NCBI RefSeq assembly: GCF_018873765.1
Contig: NC_057920.1
Coordinates: 13,715,307-13,779,306 of the forward strand
DNA: 64,000 nt
DNA from: Telopea speciosissima
Taxonomy: Eukaryota; Streptophyta; Magnoliopsida; Proteales; Proteaceae
Direction: 5' to 3'
The notes beneath the pieces were generated by a model, which was not told where the DNA came from, ran no database searches, and was given only the letters and a program-made list of their open reading frames with translations. Positions 37,553 through 48,200 of the stretch are shown one piece after another. How positions within the stretch are numbered: the first letter of the stretch is position 1; each line of letters opens with the position of its first letter. Made by a program: the position numbers and the translations under genes.

Positions 37553-37956
37553 GTTGGATTCATAAGTCACGGGATCGTGGATTCCGTGCGGGCGATATAT
37601 ATGAAGCTGGTGTAAATGGCTTCCTAAACTTTGCTTTTTCCAAAGTACCCATAGGAGAGAAGATTTTATGCCCATGTGTAAATTGCATTAATCAACGATT
37701 GGGAACATGGGATGAAGTGTTTGACCACTTGATAGTTGATGGAATTATGACTGGTTACACGATATGGAGTTTCCATGGGGACGACATATCTTCAAATACC
37801 ACAGTGACAGAAAATGTTACAGTTGATGAAGAAGATGAAGATATTGTTAACATGCATGACATACTTCAAGATGCATTTCCCGGTCAAACCTTTGAAGGAG
37901 TTGGTGTTGGTACCACAAGTGGACACACAGATGAAATAAGAGATGTCCGTTGTTAA
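37553..37956 (+). CDS. TNP2 transposase N-terminal fragment (transposase-associated domain)
   Basis: The frame begins MDKSWIHKSRDRG and continues with YEAGVNGFLNFAF, CPCVNCINQR and GYTIWSFHGD. This is the order of the transposase-associated domain that opens TNP2-type CACTA transposases: Met-Asp-Lys-x-Trp, GVxxFLxFAF, the CPCxxC pair, then Y-x-x-W-x-x-HG. An acidic stretch follows (about residues 80-105). The frame then stops, and the DDE-containing Transposase_21 core that should come next is absent. The upstream in-frame ATG at 37429 is not needed; 37553 matches the family start. Confidence 0.85.
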
Positions 37957-37977
37957 CCTGTTATACATTGGTTTATA

Positions 37978-38293
37978 GGATAAGTTTGAAGAGAAATTGG
38001 AAGAACTACCCCCAGAAATGAGAGAGACGAGTGTTGTCCAAAACGATCTTTTTGTGGAAGCATTTGGCGTTGATCCTCCAGGCCGAGTGCGCGGTGCAGG
38101 CCTAGGCGTAAAGCCGAGTACTCTTGGCCTTACACAAAGAAATATTGAGGAGAGACGGGAGAAAGAAGAAAGACAAAGAGAATTTGCAATGATGAAGGAA
38201 GAAATTGCTGATTTGAAACGTGTTGTAGCTGATCTATCTCAAATACTTCGGGGTAGAAGTAGTTCGGAAAGTTCAACTCACTTATGTAAGTAA
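37978..38293 (+). pseudogene. CACTA transposase C-terminal fragment (plant Ptta/En/Spm type)
   Basis: After an AG that could be a splice acceptor (37978), the frame reads DKFEEKLEELPPEMRE, then DLFVEAFGVDPPGRVRG and GLGVKPSTLG, the conserved C-terminal block of plant Ptta/En/Spm (Transposase_24) proteins, followed by a charged helix likely to form a coiled coil (EERREKEERQREFAMMKEE). It follows the TNP2 N-terminal piece by only about 20 bp. In whole CACTA elements these two parts are separated by several kilobases, so a large internal deletion has joined them. Confidence 0.75.
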
Positions 38294-39047
38294 TAAAATT
38301 ACGAAATTTTGTTGGTTTTTTATTTTAATTTTTATCTGAAGTACTATATATATTGATTTTACTTACCCATTCATTTGAACAGTGATAATTGAGGCCATTG
38401 CATTAGTTGGCTTTTTTGTCCGTCTATACTGTACGGTATGCTTTCAGTACTTTCAAGATTTGAGTTTCATTTGAACTGTTGCATGGATTAGTTTTGAGTT
38501 TGATTTGGGTTCTTTTGATGTCTTCTTCCTACTCTTTAATCGCTTCCTACTCTTTAACAAACCCCAACTTTGAACAACAAGCGCATGTGAAAACAAACCC
38601 CAAACCCCGGCACCGGCTTAAGCCAATTTGCCTAAATAGTGAGCTAAATATGTTTTCACCTTGCATTCATTTTTCTCTTGTATGTTATACCTCAACACTT
38701 TCCACAATTTAAATCCTTGATAACATAGTATCCAAAGATCAATTCTTCCAAGAAACCTTAGACTAATGGCAATTCAAGTATTCATATTCCCGCAACCATA
38801 AGTAATTGTATTGTAGTGAAAGCTCTATTTGATGATAGATTAGGTCTTTAATTTGGAGCATATCTTAGAAATAGTCAAACTTGCATTTGTTATTCTTTTT
38901 CTTACATATAAAAAAATAGACAGTCTTGAAGTTCAATGGTGTGTGTTTGAGGGGAGGGGGTCAATCTTGCTTCTAATAGAAAAAAATTAGAAGTAAAAAT
39001 AAAATGAAACTTCAATCATATTAACTAGAGCTCCTAAAAGCATAACA

Positions 39048-39650
39048 TACCCGTGTTCTTATCTTGTTTTGCCGGTGGAGGCGAGGAAAGAGGAGGAAGA
39101 GTTGAAGGAGGTGATGGAGGTGTTGGAGCAGGTATTGATTCATAGAAAGGATCATTGAGCTTAAACCTCAAATTACAGTTGGGCATGAGAACTCTCCCAC
39201 ATTGCTTTGCATTGCAACAATTTGGGATATGAGCAACAACTTCAACTAAGCATCTATTGCAGTCATTCGAGATATATCAGAGTACAGAATTAACCCATGA
39301 GTCTTCTCAAAGTTGTTTGTATAATTCACATGTTGCAAACATTCGAGTGGAAGAACCAAAGACAGACTTGGTTCACAAGGTCATTCATTAAATTTGCCAA
39401 AGTCTCGATTAAATTGAACTGGGTTTGACACATTATTCACATTCCACAAATACCAAGTTGGATTTTCTTGCATAGTTGAGAAGATGAACGATCGGAGTAC
39501 CTTAACATGCATAAATCATACCATACTATTGCACTGTTTGATTGGGACAACGTTGTGTGATATCTTTACTTGCTATGTTAACACAATTTTGACATTCTTG
39601 GGAAGTAATATCGCACGCACGAAGAGACCATAGAGCGTGTTGGAATTCGG
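39048..39650 (-). pseudogene. Captured host fragment: DUF26 (Gnk2/stress-antifungal) ectodomain of a CRK-like gene
   Basis: On the minus strand, in several frames, come TLYGLFV, then DITSQECQNCVNIASKDITQ (about 39560-39640), CMLRYSDRS, ENPTWYLWNVNNVSNP, and a last open run with DCNRCLVEVVAHIPNCC, RVLMPNCNLRF and a Pro-rich linker PAPTPPSPPSTLPPL (39053-39265). These are the landmarks of paired DUF26 domains in cysteine-rich receptor-like kinases: C-x2-C, YxxCxLRYSD, and the second C-x2-C with its CC. The linker ends at a splice donor-like KNTG|GTATG, where CRK exon 1 normally ends before the transmembrane exon. Frames are shifted and carry stops, and the first Cys of the second C-x8-C-x2-C motif reads Tyr. 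It lies opposite to the transposase direction inside the CACTA element, so it was probably picked up by it. Confidence 0.8.
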
Positions 39651-40352
39651 TAATTGTTGTGTTGTAAAATCCGATCTTGTTGATAGCATTAGAGGATCGA
39701 GAAGATAGAAGATGGTTGAAATTGTATGATCTGTGTTAGATTTGTTTTTTGGACCTCCGGTTCAGCTTTCTCTGTGTATTTCAGATTTGTGTGCATGTGT
39801 GTGCATGTGTATGTAAATGCATTTATTTCCTTGATTTTCATTGAATCTAAAATCGCTAGGCATTTGGGTATTCTCAGCATTTTTCGATTGAAGCATGATT
39901 CTTGTCTCTATGTAAGCAATTCCAAGGTTTAGTAGGAAGTAATGCTACTTTTTAATGCTTACTTCTCCTTGAGACAAGCTTTAATTATCCATTAAGAACA
40001 TCTAGGAAAGTTGCACAATTCAAGGCTTTGAGTGTGGGCTTGAGTGTGAAGATCTGTGAAGAGGTTTTATTTATACAAGCCAGTGAAGGATGGTTGATTG
40101 GATTGTTTATCTGTCCCTATAATTTTTTGTTTACTTTGTTATTGGTACTTGTGCATACCTCTTGTCACCTTCAGTCTTACTAATTAGTTTATATTGCTAT
40201 TTGATGGTTTTGTGTAGGATGGAGATGGTGTTCAGGTCTTGGAATTTCACTTTTGGGCTTGGTTTCCTCACTGGGAGTATAACTTTGGTGGCTTCAGAGA
40301 TCCATGAACTAATATTATTTTACTTGCTAATTGGGTTATGAATTTTTTATAG

Positions 40353-40520
40353 AAGGGGGTCTCTTTGTGGTCTTTTTGCAGTATCAGAACCTTAGTACTA
40401 TGGATTTTGTGTAGGAGGGGATCTTTTATCTTTTTGTAGTATTGGAACCTTAGAACTATGGATTACGTGTAGGAGGGATCTTGTCTTTTTGCAGATATCG
40501 GAACCTTAGTACTTTAGACT
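40353..40520. repeat. Three tandem copies of a unit of about 60 bp inside the CACTA element
   Basis: The text GTAGGAGGGGATCTTTTNTCTTTTTGCAGTATCGGAACCTTAGTACTATGGAT recurs three times with a few differences. It is internal to the transposon and non-coding. Such arrays are common in CACTA interiors. Confidence 0.7.
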
Positions 40521-40749
40521 CTATTTTTATTTTATGTTTAATGGATATTTTACATAGTTCAATATATCTTGGCATTAGTAAAATCATTATTTTGTGGGAT
40601 TTATGTGTTCTATATGAAACAAGTGGTCGAAAAGATTAATATGGATGAATGCATTATATATGAAATAGGTGGCAGAATGAATCTATTATATTTGAAACAG
40701 GTTAATGGAATAGATAGAAGCTATTCTTAAATTTTTTAAAAAAAAATAG

Positions 40750-41150
40750 CACCTATAGCGGCGTTTTTAAAAACGTCGGCAAAAACAAAAAGCCAGGCCT
40801 CATTTACCGGTGTTTATTAACAAATGCCTCAATATTATTGCCTACAGCGGCGCTTTTATAAACGTCGTTTTAGTGTACTAAGCCCCGGCATTTGCTACAA
40901 ACGTCGCAACAATTAGGAATTCAATGCCTACCTCGGCACTTTTAAAAACGTCGTTGTAGGACATTTTCCACGACGTTTATTAGAAAACGCCGCGGTAAAG
41001 GCACTTACACAGTCACTCTCAAAAAACGCCGTTGTACAAAAACGGCGGTACCTTCGCCGACGTTTCTACGGCACAAAGTAGAAATGTCGTTGAATGCTAC
41101 AGCGGCGTTTTTGGGATCTATAGCGGCGTTTAAAAACGCCGTCGTAGACC
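40750..41150. repeat. CACTA 3' subterminal repeat region
   Basis: More than a dozen copies of GCGGCGTTTNTAAAAACGTCG-like dyads, in both orientations, fill the stretch next to the right terminus and mirror the left subterminal region. They are the expected transposase-binding sites. Confidence 0.85.
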
Positions 41151-41663
41151 CAATTTCTTGTAGTGGTCTGAATCAACTCTGGGTTTGAAGTCATAAACTT
41201 TGAACACTTCCACCAGGTCCTACGCCTACACATGAACAAGTCTCAAATTTTGCAAACAGGAATGGCTCGACTGTCCTTAGAAACACTTGAATGCCATCAA
41301 AATGACCAAAGTACCCTTTTATATGAGCGGTATTGACCTATAACATAAGGATCTCAGTGACCTTGAAATGACATGGATGAACTTGGAATATTAAAACCAA
41401 AAGACCTAGCTGGCTAACTACCTCTTGGATATTAGAACTAGTATAAAAAGACCTAGTTACCCCTAGGATAAATTAAAAGCTCTGAAACTCAGTAACTTGT
41501 AGAAGTGTGCACCAAGGCAGAGTTTAGCCAAACCCAGCCCTGCCCAGTTAAGACATTGCTTAACCCAACCCTACTGCACTCCAATGAAAATTGTTGGGTT
41601 GTGTGAGGCAGGGTCGGATGGGTTTCCTTGCGTTGTATAAAACACTAATTAAACTATCTCAAA

Positions 41664-41855
41664 TGGATTATTATTCTCTCCAATTCCTAAAGTGTGGCAG
41701 TGCGGCAATGCTAGGTGGAGATGTCGACACCTGATAGCTTCTGCATCCAACGATCGAATTTCATTGATATGGATTATTGGATGCAGCTGTTGCCACGTGT
41801 TGACATCTCCACCTAATACTGCCGCACCTTAAGGAATTGGAGAGGATAATTTTCC
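41664..41855. mobile_element. Palindromic MITE, family shared with 62715-62933 (copy 1)
   Basis: The ends GGATTATTATTCTCTCCAAT and ATTGGAGAGGATAATTTTCC are inverted. Long internal arms (GGCAGTGCGGCAATGCTAGG ... CCTAATACTGCCGCAC) fold back. The flanking direct repeat is ATCTCAAA (41656-41663 and 41856-41863), possibly 9 bp with one mismatch. No coding capacity. Confidence 0.85.
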
Positions 41856-41984
41856 ATCTCAAACCCCGTACTAGGCATACTAAATCAGTTCCCTTAGAGG
41901 TGGGACAGGGCAGGTCTCCCATTAACTCCACCCTTTTGCCATCTTTACTCCTCTATAGTTGTATTTAGAACATATGATTTTTTT

Positions 41985-42920
41985 TGAGCAAATTACTCAA
42001 ATTCCTCGTAACCTTTTTGATAATTCAGGGGACCTCCCCTGTGTTTCTGATTACTACCCAGACCTCCCCTACTTTCCAAACTTGACTTTACTTAACGCCA
42101 CTAAGTCATTATTGGCTAAATTTAAATAACGAAGCAAACAAATATACCTATTTTTCCTTTAAGAAATTACCCTATTGCCTTTTGATATGTTTTTTTATTT
42201 TTAATATGAAGAAGTGGGACCCGGCCCCACTCTACCACAAACTTAAAATCTTTTTTTTTTAATGAAAATTCTTTGTAATTTTCTTTCTTTACAGTCTGAA
42301 GAACAAAAGAGATTCAACTCCAATAACAACAGGAACCATGACAGACGGTTCAGAGTCGGGGGTAGTTTCACAGTCAGGAACAGATTCAGGGTCAGGGCGA
42401 GTGCTATGCTGGCTGATACTTCGATGTTAGCCGCAGCCAGATGGCCACCATCAAACCACGGTCGAGTTTGGGTCTATAGAGGGGCTAGATTATCACAAAG
42501 TTCCAGGCTCAACAAGGCTCAAGTTAGGGGTTTATGAGATGAGCATTATTGGTTGTAAAGGGTTCAAAACAGAGCACACGATGGAGGTTTTAAACTGAAA
42601 TTGACTCAGAATACTAGTTACCTGTATCGGGGAATGTTTGGGTAATTGAAGGACAATGTTCCTTGATGAAACCAGGTACCATATCTTCCCAACCTGTACT
42701 CTAGGAGAACCCTTTCTTCTTCTGCACTTCAATCCGCACTCATCTTCCCCTACCTTCGCTTGTAGTCTTCTCTTCATATCTAATCTTCGTCTTCTTACAG
42801 AGAGAGAGAGACAGAAAGAGGAAGTGCCATCACTTTCATTATTGTAAGTAAGATTTAAAAAACCAAGGGGACTACATGACAAGTCAACAAACCTCAGGGG
42901 TGCACGAGATGTTTACTCTT
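41985..42920. other. Possible MULE-like non-autonomous element
   Basis: The left text CAGGGGACCTCCCCTG and the right text AACCTCAGGGGTGCACGAGATG recall a plant repeat class whose ends read '...CCCCTGAGGTTTG...'. The inverted relation is imperfect and no target duplication was found. The frame at 42262-42537 has no recognised motif. Confidence 0.3.
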
Positions 42921-43177
42921 ATTTCTTTTTCCCTTCTTTTATATTATCATGTTTTTGCTAAGATTAGGTTATATAGGAAATAGGAGATTGAGTTTGAGTT
43001 AGTTTGGGTTTCACATTTTAATTAGGAAGTCTATGGTTTTTTTTTTTTTTCTTGTTTTTATATAATTATATTTCGACATATAATGAAGGACATATTTTAT
43101 ATTTAAATAGAGAAAGATTTGAGATGTTTGCTCCCATCACGTGTGCTTGGCAAGTTACAAACTTGGCCAGGAAGTAC

Positions 43178-43330
43178 TAGGCCTGTAAACGGATCGGATT
43201 CGGCTTGGATACGGATCGGATGTAATCGGATTCGGATATTTTCTGATCCGATACGGATACCTCTAAACAGATTCGGATGGATTCGGATGCAAATGGAATT
43301 CGGATTTTCAACCATCCGTTTACACCTCTG
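43178..43330. mobile_element. hAT-type MITE remnant (GGATNCGGAT family)
   Basis: The ends TAGGCCTGTAAACGGATCGG and CCATCCGTTTACACCTCTG are inverted, with an interior of repeated CGGATTCGGAT words like the MITE at 1652-1776. A second block of the same words at 43485-43545 may be a separate fragment. No clear 8-bp duplication remains. Confidence 0.6.
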
Positions 43331-43545
43331 CCTTGTGTAACCCGAACCTTCCTCCCCCTAGTGGATACAATTCAAATTGAATCCATAGTTTTAGATCATG
43401 ATTCTCTTTTCCTCATATTCTAGAACCTGTTGAATCTTCAAAAACCCTCAAGATCGTTATTTACTTAATTTTTTTTTAATTAAATATTCGGATTCGGATT
43501 TTTTCCCAGATATCTCTAATCAAATACGGATGCGGATCGAATTCG

Positions 43546-44604
43546 GAGAAAGATGAAAAGAGGATGGAGATTGCCAAATCTCACGGGTCGTGTTGATACC
43601 CTCAACACAGCTGACAGTTCCATTCAAACGCTGATGGTATACAACTTAAGATTTCAGATAAAGGGAAGAGTCATTTTCAGTTTGAGGTCCCAATTCCATC
43701 CCACAAGGTCGTCTCATGTTGCACCACCACCACCACCACCACCACCATATGGAGTTGGTTGATATGATGATCCTCTTCATCAAGCTGGAAGAGGAGAGTC
43801 GGACATTTTCCTGCTCAATGTCCTAATCGTTTGTTGGTTTCGCTGTTAAAGAACTCATGGCTACCGCTTTAGAAGAGCAACAAAGGAACAACAACACGGA
43901 AAGTGGACCTAGCGAAGTCAACAACACGGATAGAGCAGAAACATTGCCGAGTTTTTTTGTCAATTTATGACTACACACAATGTTTCTGAGAAGGTTGATT
44001 GGCATCAAAACAATATTTTCTAAACTACAGTGAGATTCAAGGACAATCTATGCACTATGGTAATCAGCAACAGTAGTTGTACCAATGTCGTCTCTAAAGA
44101 TAGCATTCACAAAGTAAGTTTAAAGACAGAGCCACATATTAACCCTTGCAAGGTTGTGTAAGTGAACAATACGAATCTTAAGATCATTAGATCAATGATC
44201 AGTGTTTCCTTACGTTCTATTGGTAGGTTGATCGATACCGTGCAGTGTATTCAACCCTTGGGTTTAAAAAGTAAATAAAAATTACATCTTTTTGTGCAAT
44301 AAAAAAAATTACATCTACAAAATATTATTATTAAATATAATAATTAATTTTAAATAGTTTATACAATCATGTTTTGAGTAATAATTACAAAATTTTGTTT
44401 TTTTAATTTGAAAATTTTCACTTCTCTTCCCAACGTGAAAACGTGAAAGAGAGAAACAAATGAGATCCAAGAAAACTTAGTAGGGCCACCACAAGCTGGG
44501 CCAGAACCTGCGACTCCAAGCGTTTCAACCCGTACTAATGAGATTTTTCAGAAGTTATACCATATGAATCTCATCTCTCCATAATGTTAGAGGTAAGTCT
44601 ATTG
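43546..44604. other. Gene-free interval
   Basis: Short frames only. It includes a (CAC)n microsatellite at 43721-43746 and a short frame (43857-43969, MATALEEQQRNNN) with no recognised family. Nothing else is supported. Confidence 0.35.
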
Positions 44605-44615
44605 TCTATACACCT

Positions 44616-44772
44616 GAATCGTTATCCTTTCCCGTTACTGCACGGTGCAGTAATGCATCGTGCGGCGGCTGCAGAGGCCATGTGCACCATGTGGGGCCCA
44701 TTGTGCCACATGGCCTCTGCAGTGCCGCACGGTGCATTACTGCACCGTGCAGTAACAGGAGAGGATAAAAAT
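44616..44772. mobile_element. Palindromic MITE with 11-bp flanking repeat
   Basis: The arms GTTACTGCACGGTGCAGTAA ... GGCTGCAGAGGCCATGTG and their inverted copies form a strong hairpin around GGGGCCCATTG. Each arm itself contains the small palindrome TTACTGCACGGTGCAGTAA. The outer ends are TTATCCTTTCC and GGAGAGGATAA. The direct repeat TCTATACACCT flanks it (44605-44615 and 44773-44783). Confidence 0.85.
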
Positions 44773-45215
44773 TCTATACACCTACCCCAACCCTATCACC
44801 ATTGATTCACCAGTGTTAACTGTTTCAAACAAGATATTGAGAAACGTTCCCAACATTCAAATACTAGTTGGGCTCCAGAGCAACTTCTATTTTCCCTCAA
44901 AACATAATCACAATCTTTTAAAGAGATACCGCGGCCACAAAATCACCAAAAAATTATAGACACCATAAAACCCTGAACAATATCTCATACAGGAAAATAT
45001 CAATACAAAATGGACAAAGCATTTACAGATTTCTGCAGATGATAACAACCAATTCACCAGCTCCTTCGAATATACCAGTTATCCCTGCGTTGCACAGCAA
45101 ACCAAACAAGATTGTCAAACAAGCAGCCAATGCTTCTAAACTAATGTTTTCCTGCTAAATCTAACCTCCAGATACAATGTAGCTTTTACTGGATCAAGTT
45201 TCAGAAGCCTATTAA

Positions 45216-48200
45216 CTAATGTTTTCCGGTCAAATCTTCATTCATTTCATCAACTTTTCCTCCATTTTCTTGTTTTGATTTGACTTGATCCTTAACCATA
45301 GTACTGCTCACAACTTCACTTTGAGACTGCAAAAATACATAAAGTTCCAAAGGAAGGAAATGAGCAGCAAAGTCCCTATTTCAAGTACAAAAAGGAAGTG
45401 CAATTGTGATTTCATCACTAATGGAGAACTGCTGAAAACAGGCAGTGTCATGTTGTAGGCAAAAAGTTTTGTTATCTTTACCTGTTCAAAATTTTCTTGA
45501 ACATTTCATTTTACTTCCCATGGGCTTACACCTTATATTAGAGAGGGCAAAAAGGAACTCCATATGGTCTTTATAGACCTAGAGAAAGCCTATGACGGAA
45601 TCCCTAGAGAGTTAATACAGAATATTCAGGAGAAGAGAAGGGTGTCATGCAAATAATGTGGACATAATTAAAGATATGTATGATGGTGTGGTGACTAGTG
45701 TAAAAATTGCAGGAGGCCAAGGCAATGAATTCACAATTTCAATTCGGTTACATCAAAGATCAACCTTAAGCACTTTCAATTGGATGACTTAACTAGAGGC
45801 ATACAAGAAGAGGTTCCTTGGTGTATGATTTTTGTGGATGATATTGTTTTGGTGGATGAGACAAAATACAGGTATTAACGCCAAGGCAGAAATATGGAGA
45901 TCAACCATGGAATCAAAAGGTCTGAAGATAAGTAGAACTAAGACGGAATATATGGTGTATAACTTTAGCAAAACTGGGATGGATAATGAGGTGGTGAATA
46001 TTGGTGAGAGGGAGATTCCGCAAAGTGATTATTTTAAATATCTAGGATCAATCATAAATAAAGAGGGTGACATAGAAGACGATGTAGCCCAAAAGATTAA
46101 AATAAGGTGGATGAAGTTGAGAGGTGCGTTCGGAGTACACTGTGATCGGCGTAGTCCTTTAAAGCTTAAAGGAAAATTTTATTACGACTGTCTAATGTAG
46201 CTCTAGATAGGTAAAGGTCCTACTAGAGGCCAATTATCTAGGATCCGATAACAAAGGACCAAAGGGGCTGCTGGTTCTGCAGTTACAATAGAGCACAATA
46301 GGAGTTTTAGGTCAAATTCTAGGGTTAGGTTTGGGGGAATGGGGGTAATTTTTATATGGTAATGCTAGGCAGGACTAGGGGAAGCTAACAGTGAAGGTTT
46401 GAACAAGGTTTGAACAAAATTTCAAATTTCAGAAAATTTAGGGTTAGGGTTTCGGGTTTTGGAAATAAGAAAGTAGGTGAAACTAGGGTTTAGGGTGGGA
46501 ATTTTGGAATGCACTTTGGATCGAGTGTAGGGATAGTGGAAGGGAGGTTCGAACCAATTTTGGGCTGGTTTTGATGGTTAGATTAGGCTGTGGAAATTTT
46601 AGGGTTTGTGGAGCTTTAATGGAGAAGAGGGAATTAGGGTTTGAATGACAATTTGGGGTAGCAGCCTGGGATTGGGTGGAGGGCATGCTAAGGGGAAACT
46701 GTGGTCCAAATCTGATGAAATTCTGATGAGGGGTTAATGCTGGACAGGGTGAAGGGTGATTAGGGTTTACGAAATTCAAACAAAAACAAAGAGGAATCGA
46801 TTTTGGGGGGGGGGGGGGAGTAGAAGGTTAGAAACAATATTGTGTCTCAAACTTATAGTACAATCCACTGACAACAAGCTTGGACAGCAAAGAAGGATAG
46901 AACCCCCTTCAATCTTCGTGTTCCTCCTGGCCGTCAAGGCGCAAGGAGTCGTAGGAAATCCACCTACCGTTCCCACCTTGATAAAACCACAAGGATGCAA
47001 CCTCACAAGGAGCAGCAACAGCATCAATGGCGGCACAATTCTGTTTTTTTTTTTTAAACTATTCTACAGTCTGGAGCCTCCCATGAAATTTTATTTATAA
47101 TAAAAGCCAATGGCCAAAATCCTAGGCTAAACAAAACACTCCCTCACTAAATCGTGGAGGGGTGGGGACCTAATAAAACAACTTAAAACCAATTTAAACA
47201 CTTTAACTAAGAAGATCCCCAAGTAACCAACAGGATATAAGACCCTATCAGCCAATAAGAACATTTCACTTAAATTGGACCAGTTGTTCAATCGGTTCAA
47301 TTTAAAACACTAAAACATGAAAAATAAACTAAGCATTGGACTAATCCCGTATGCAACCTATGTATCCCTATTCCCTAGTTTAGGCCCATTAAAGTGGCCT
47401 ATTACATAGAAAACCCTTGGGATCAAAGGCCCAACATATATATATCCCAACCCTAGACTTATTTCTAAAGAAATAAGCCCATTTCAATGATGAATCTGCA
47501 TCACTGTCATCCCACCAGCTATAATGTATGGTGCAAAATGTTGGGTTGTTAAGAAGTGTCATATAAATAAACTACGTCGAGCGGAGATGAGGATGCTGAG
47601 ATGGATGTGTGGGAAAACTATGAAGAATAAAGTAAGGAAAGACCATATTAGAGCTGGGTTGGATGTAAATCCAATCCATGATAAGCTCAGAGAGAGTCAT
47701 TTAAGGTGCCAGGGCTATCTTCAACGGAGTCCTTCGGATGCCCCAGTACGGAGGAGTGACTTGAATCAAATTGAGGGAACCAAAAGAAACAGGAACAAAA
47801 CTAAAATAACCATAGGAGAAGTGGTTAAGAAAGACATGCATAGATTAAGCCTCATTTCATCTATGACTTCGAATAGAGCTGATTAGAGAGCAAGGATCCA
47901 TGTGGCCGACTCCATTTAGTTGGGATAAGACTACGTTGTTGTTGTTGTTACACCTTGTATTAGTTATTGGGACTGTCTAAATGACAACTCTTTAGAATGC
48001 CCCTTGTCTTATTCCAAAAAGTTCTTTTAGTTAGGGGTATAAAAGGTTTTGAAAAATATTTTTCAAGTACACTTGTGAAATGACAGTATACCCTTAATGG
48101 AAGAAAAAAAAGTGTGTTATACTAGAGGGCAAAAAAGTGAGGTTACAAATTATTTGACACCTTAGGGGATGTCAATAAGAAAAACCCTTAGTTAAAATAT

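Larger units (their letters stand above)
31336..41165 (+). mobile_element. CACTA (En/Spm) DNA transposon, 9.83 kb, complete ends, internally deleted
   Basis: The 16-bp termini CACTACAAGAAATTGG (31336-31351) and its perfect inverted copy (41150-41165) are classic CACTA ends. Both sides carry the 3-bp target duplication GTC (31333-31335 and 41166-41168). Arrays of short subterminal motifs (GCGGCGTTT / AAACGCCG and variants) fill about 31355-31680 and 40750-41150, the expected transposase-binding regions. Inside are the N-terminal TNP2-associated domain (37553-37956) and a C-terminal plant-transposase piece (37978-38293), with no room for the catalytic core between them, and a reversed host-gene fragment (39048-39650). 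It should therefore be non-autonomous, mobilisable only in trans. The identical 16-bp ends and intact duplication suggest insertion was not ancient. Confidence 0.95.

Noticed and set aside
43109-43340. Overlapping frames of about 70 codons on both strands
   Set aside because: They come from the reiterated CGGATTCGGAT words of a hAT-type MITE.
46440-46500. Interstitial telomere-like TTTAGGG words
   Set aside because: Only a few scattered heptamers occur, inside the solo LTR, with no uninterrupted run.
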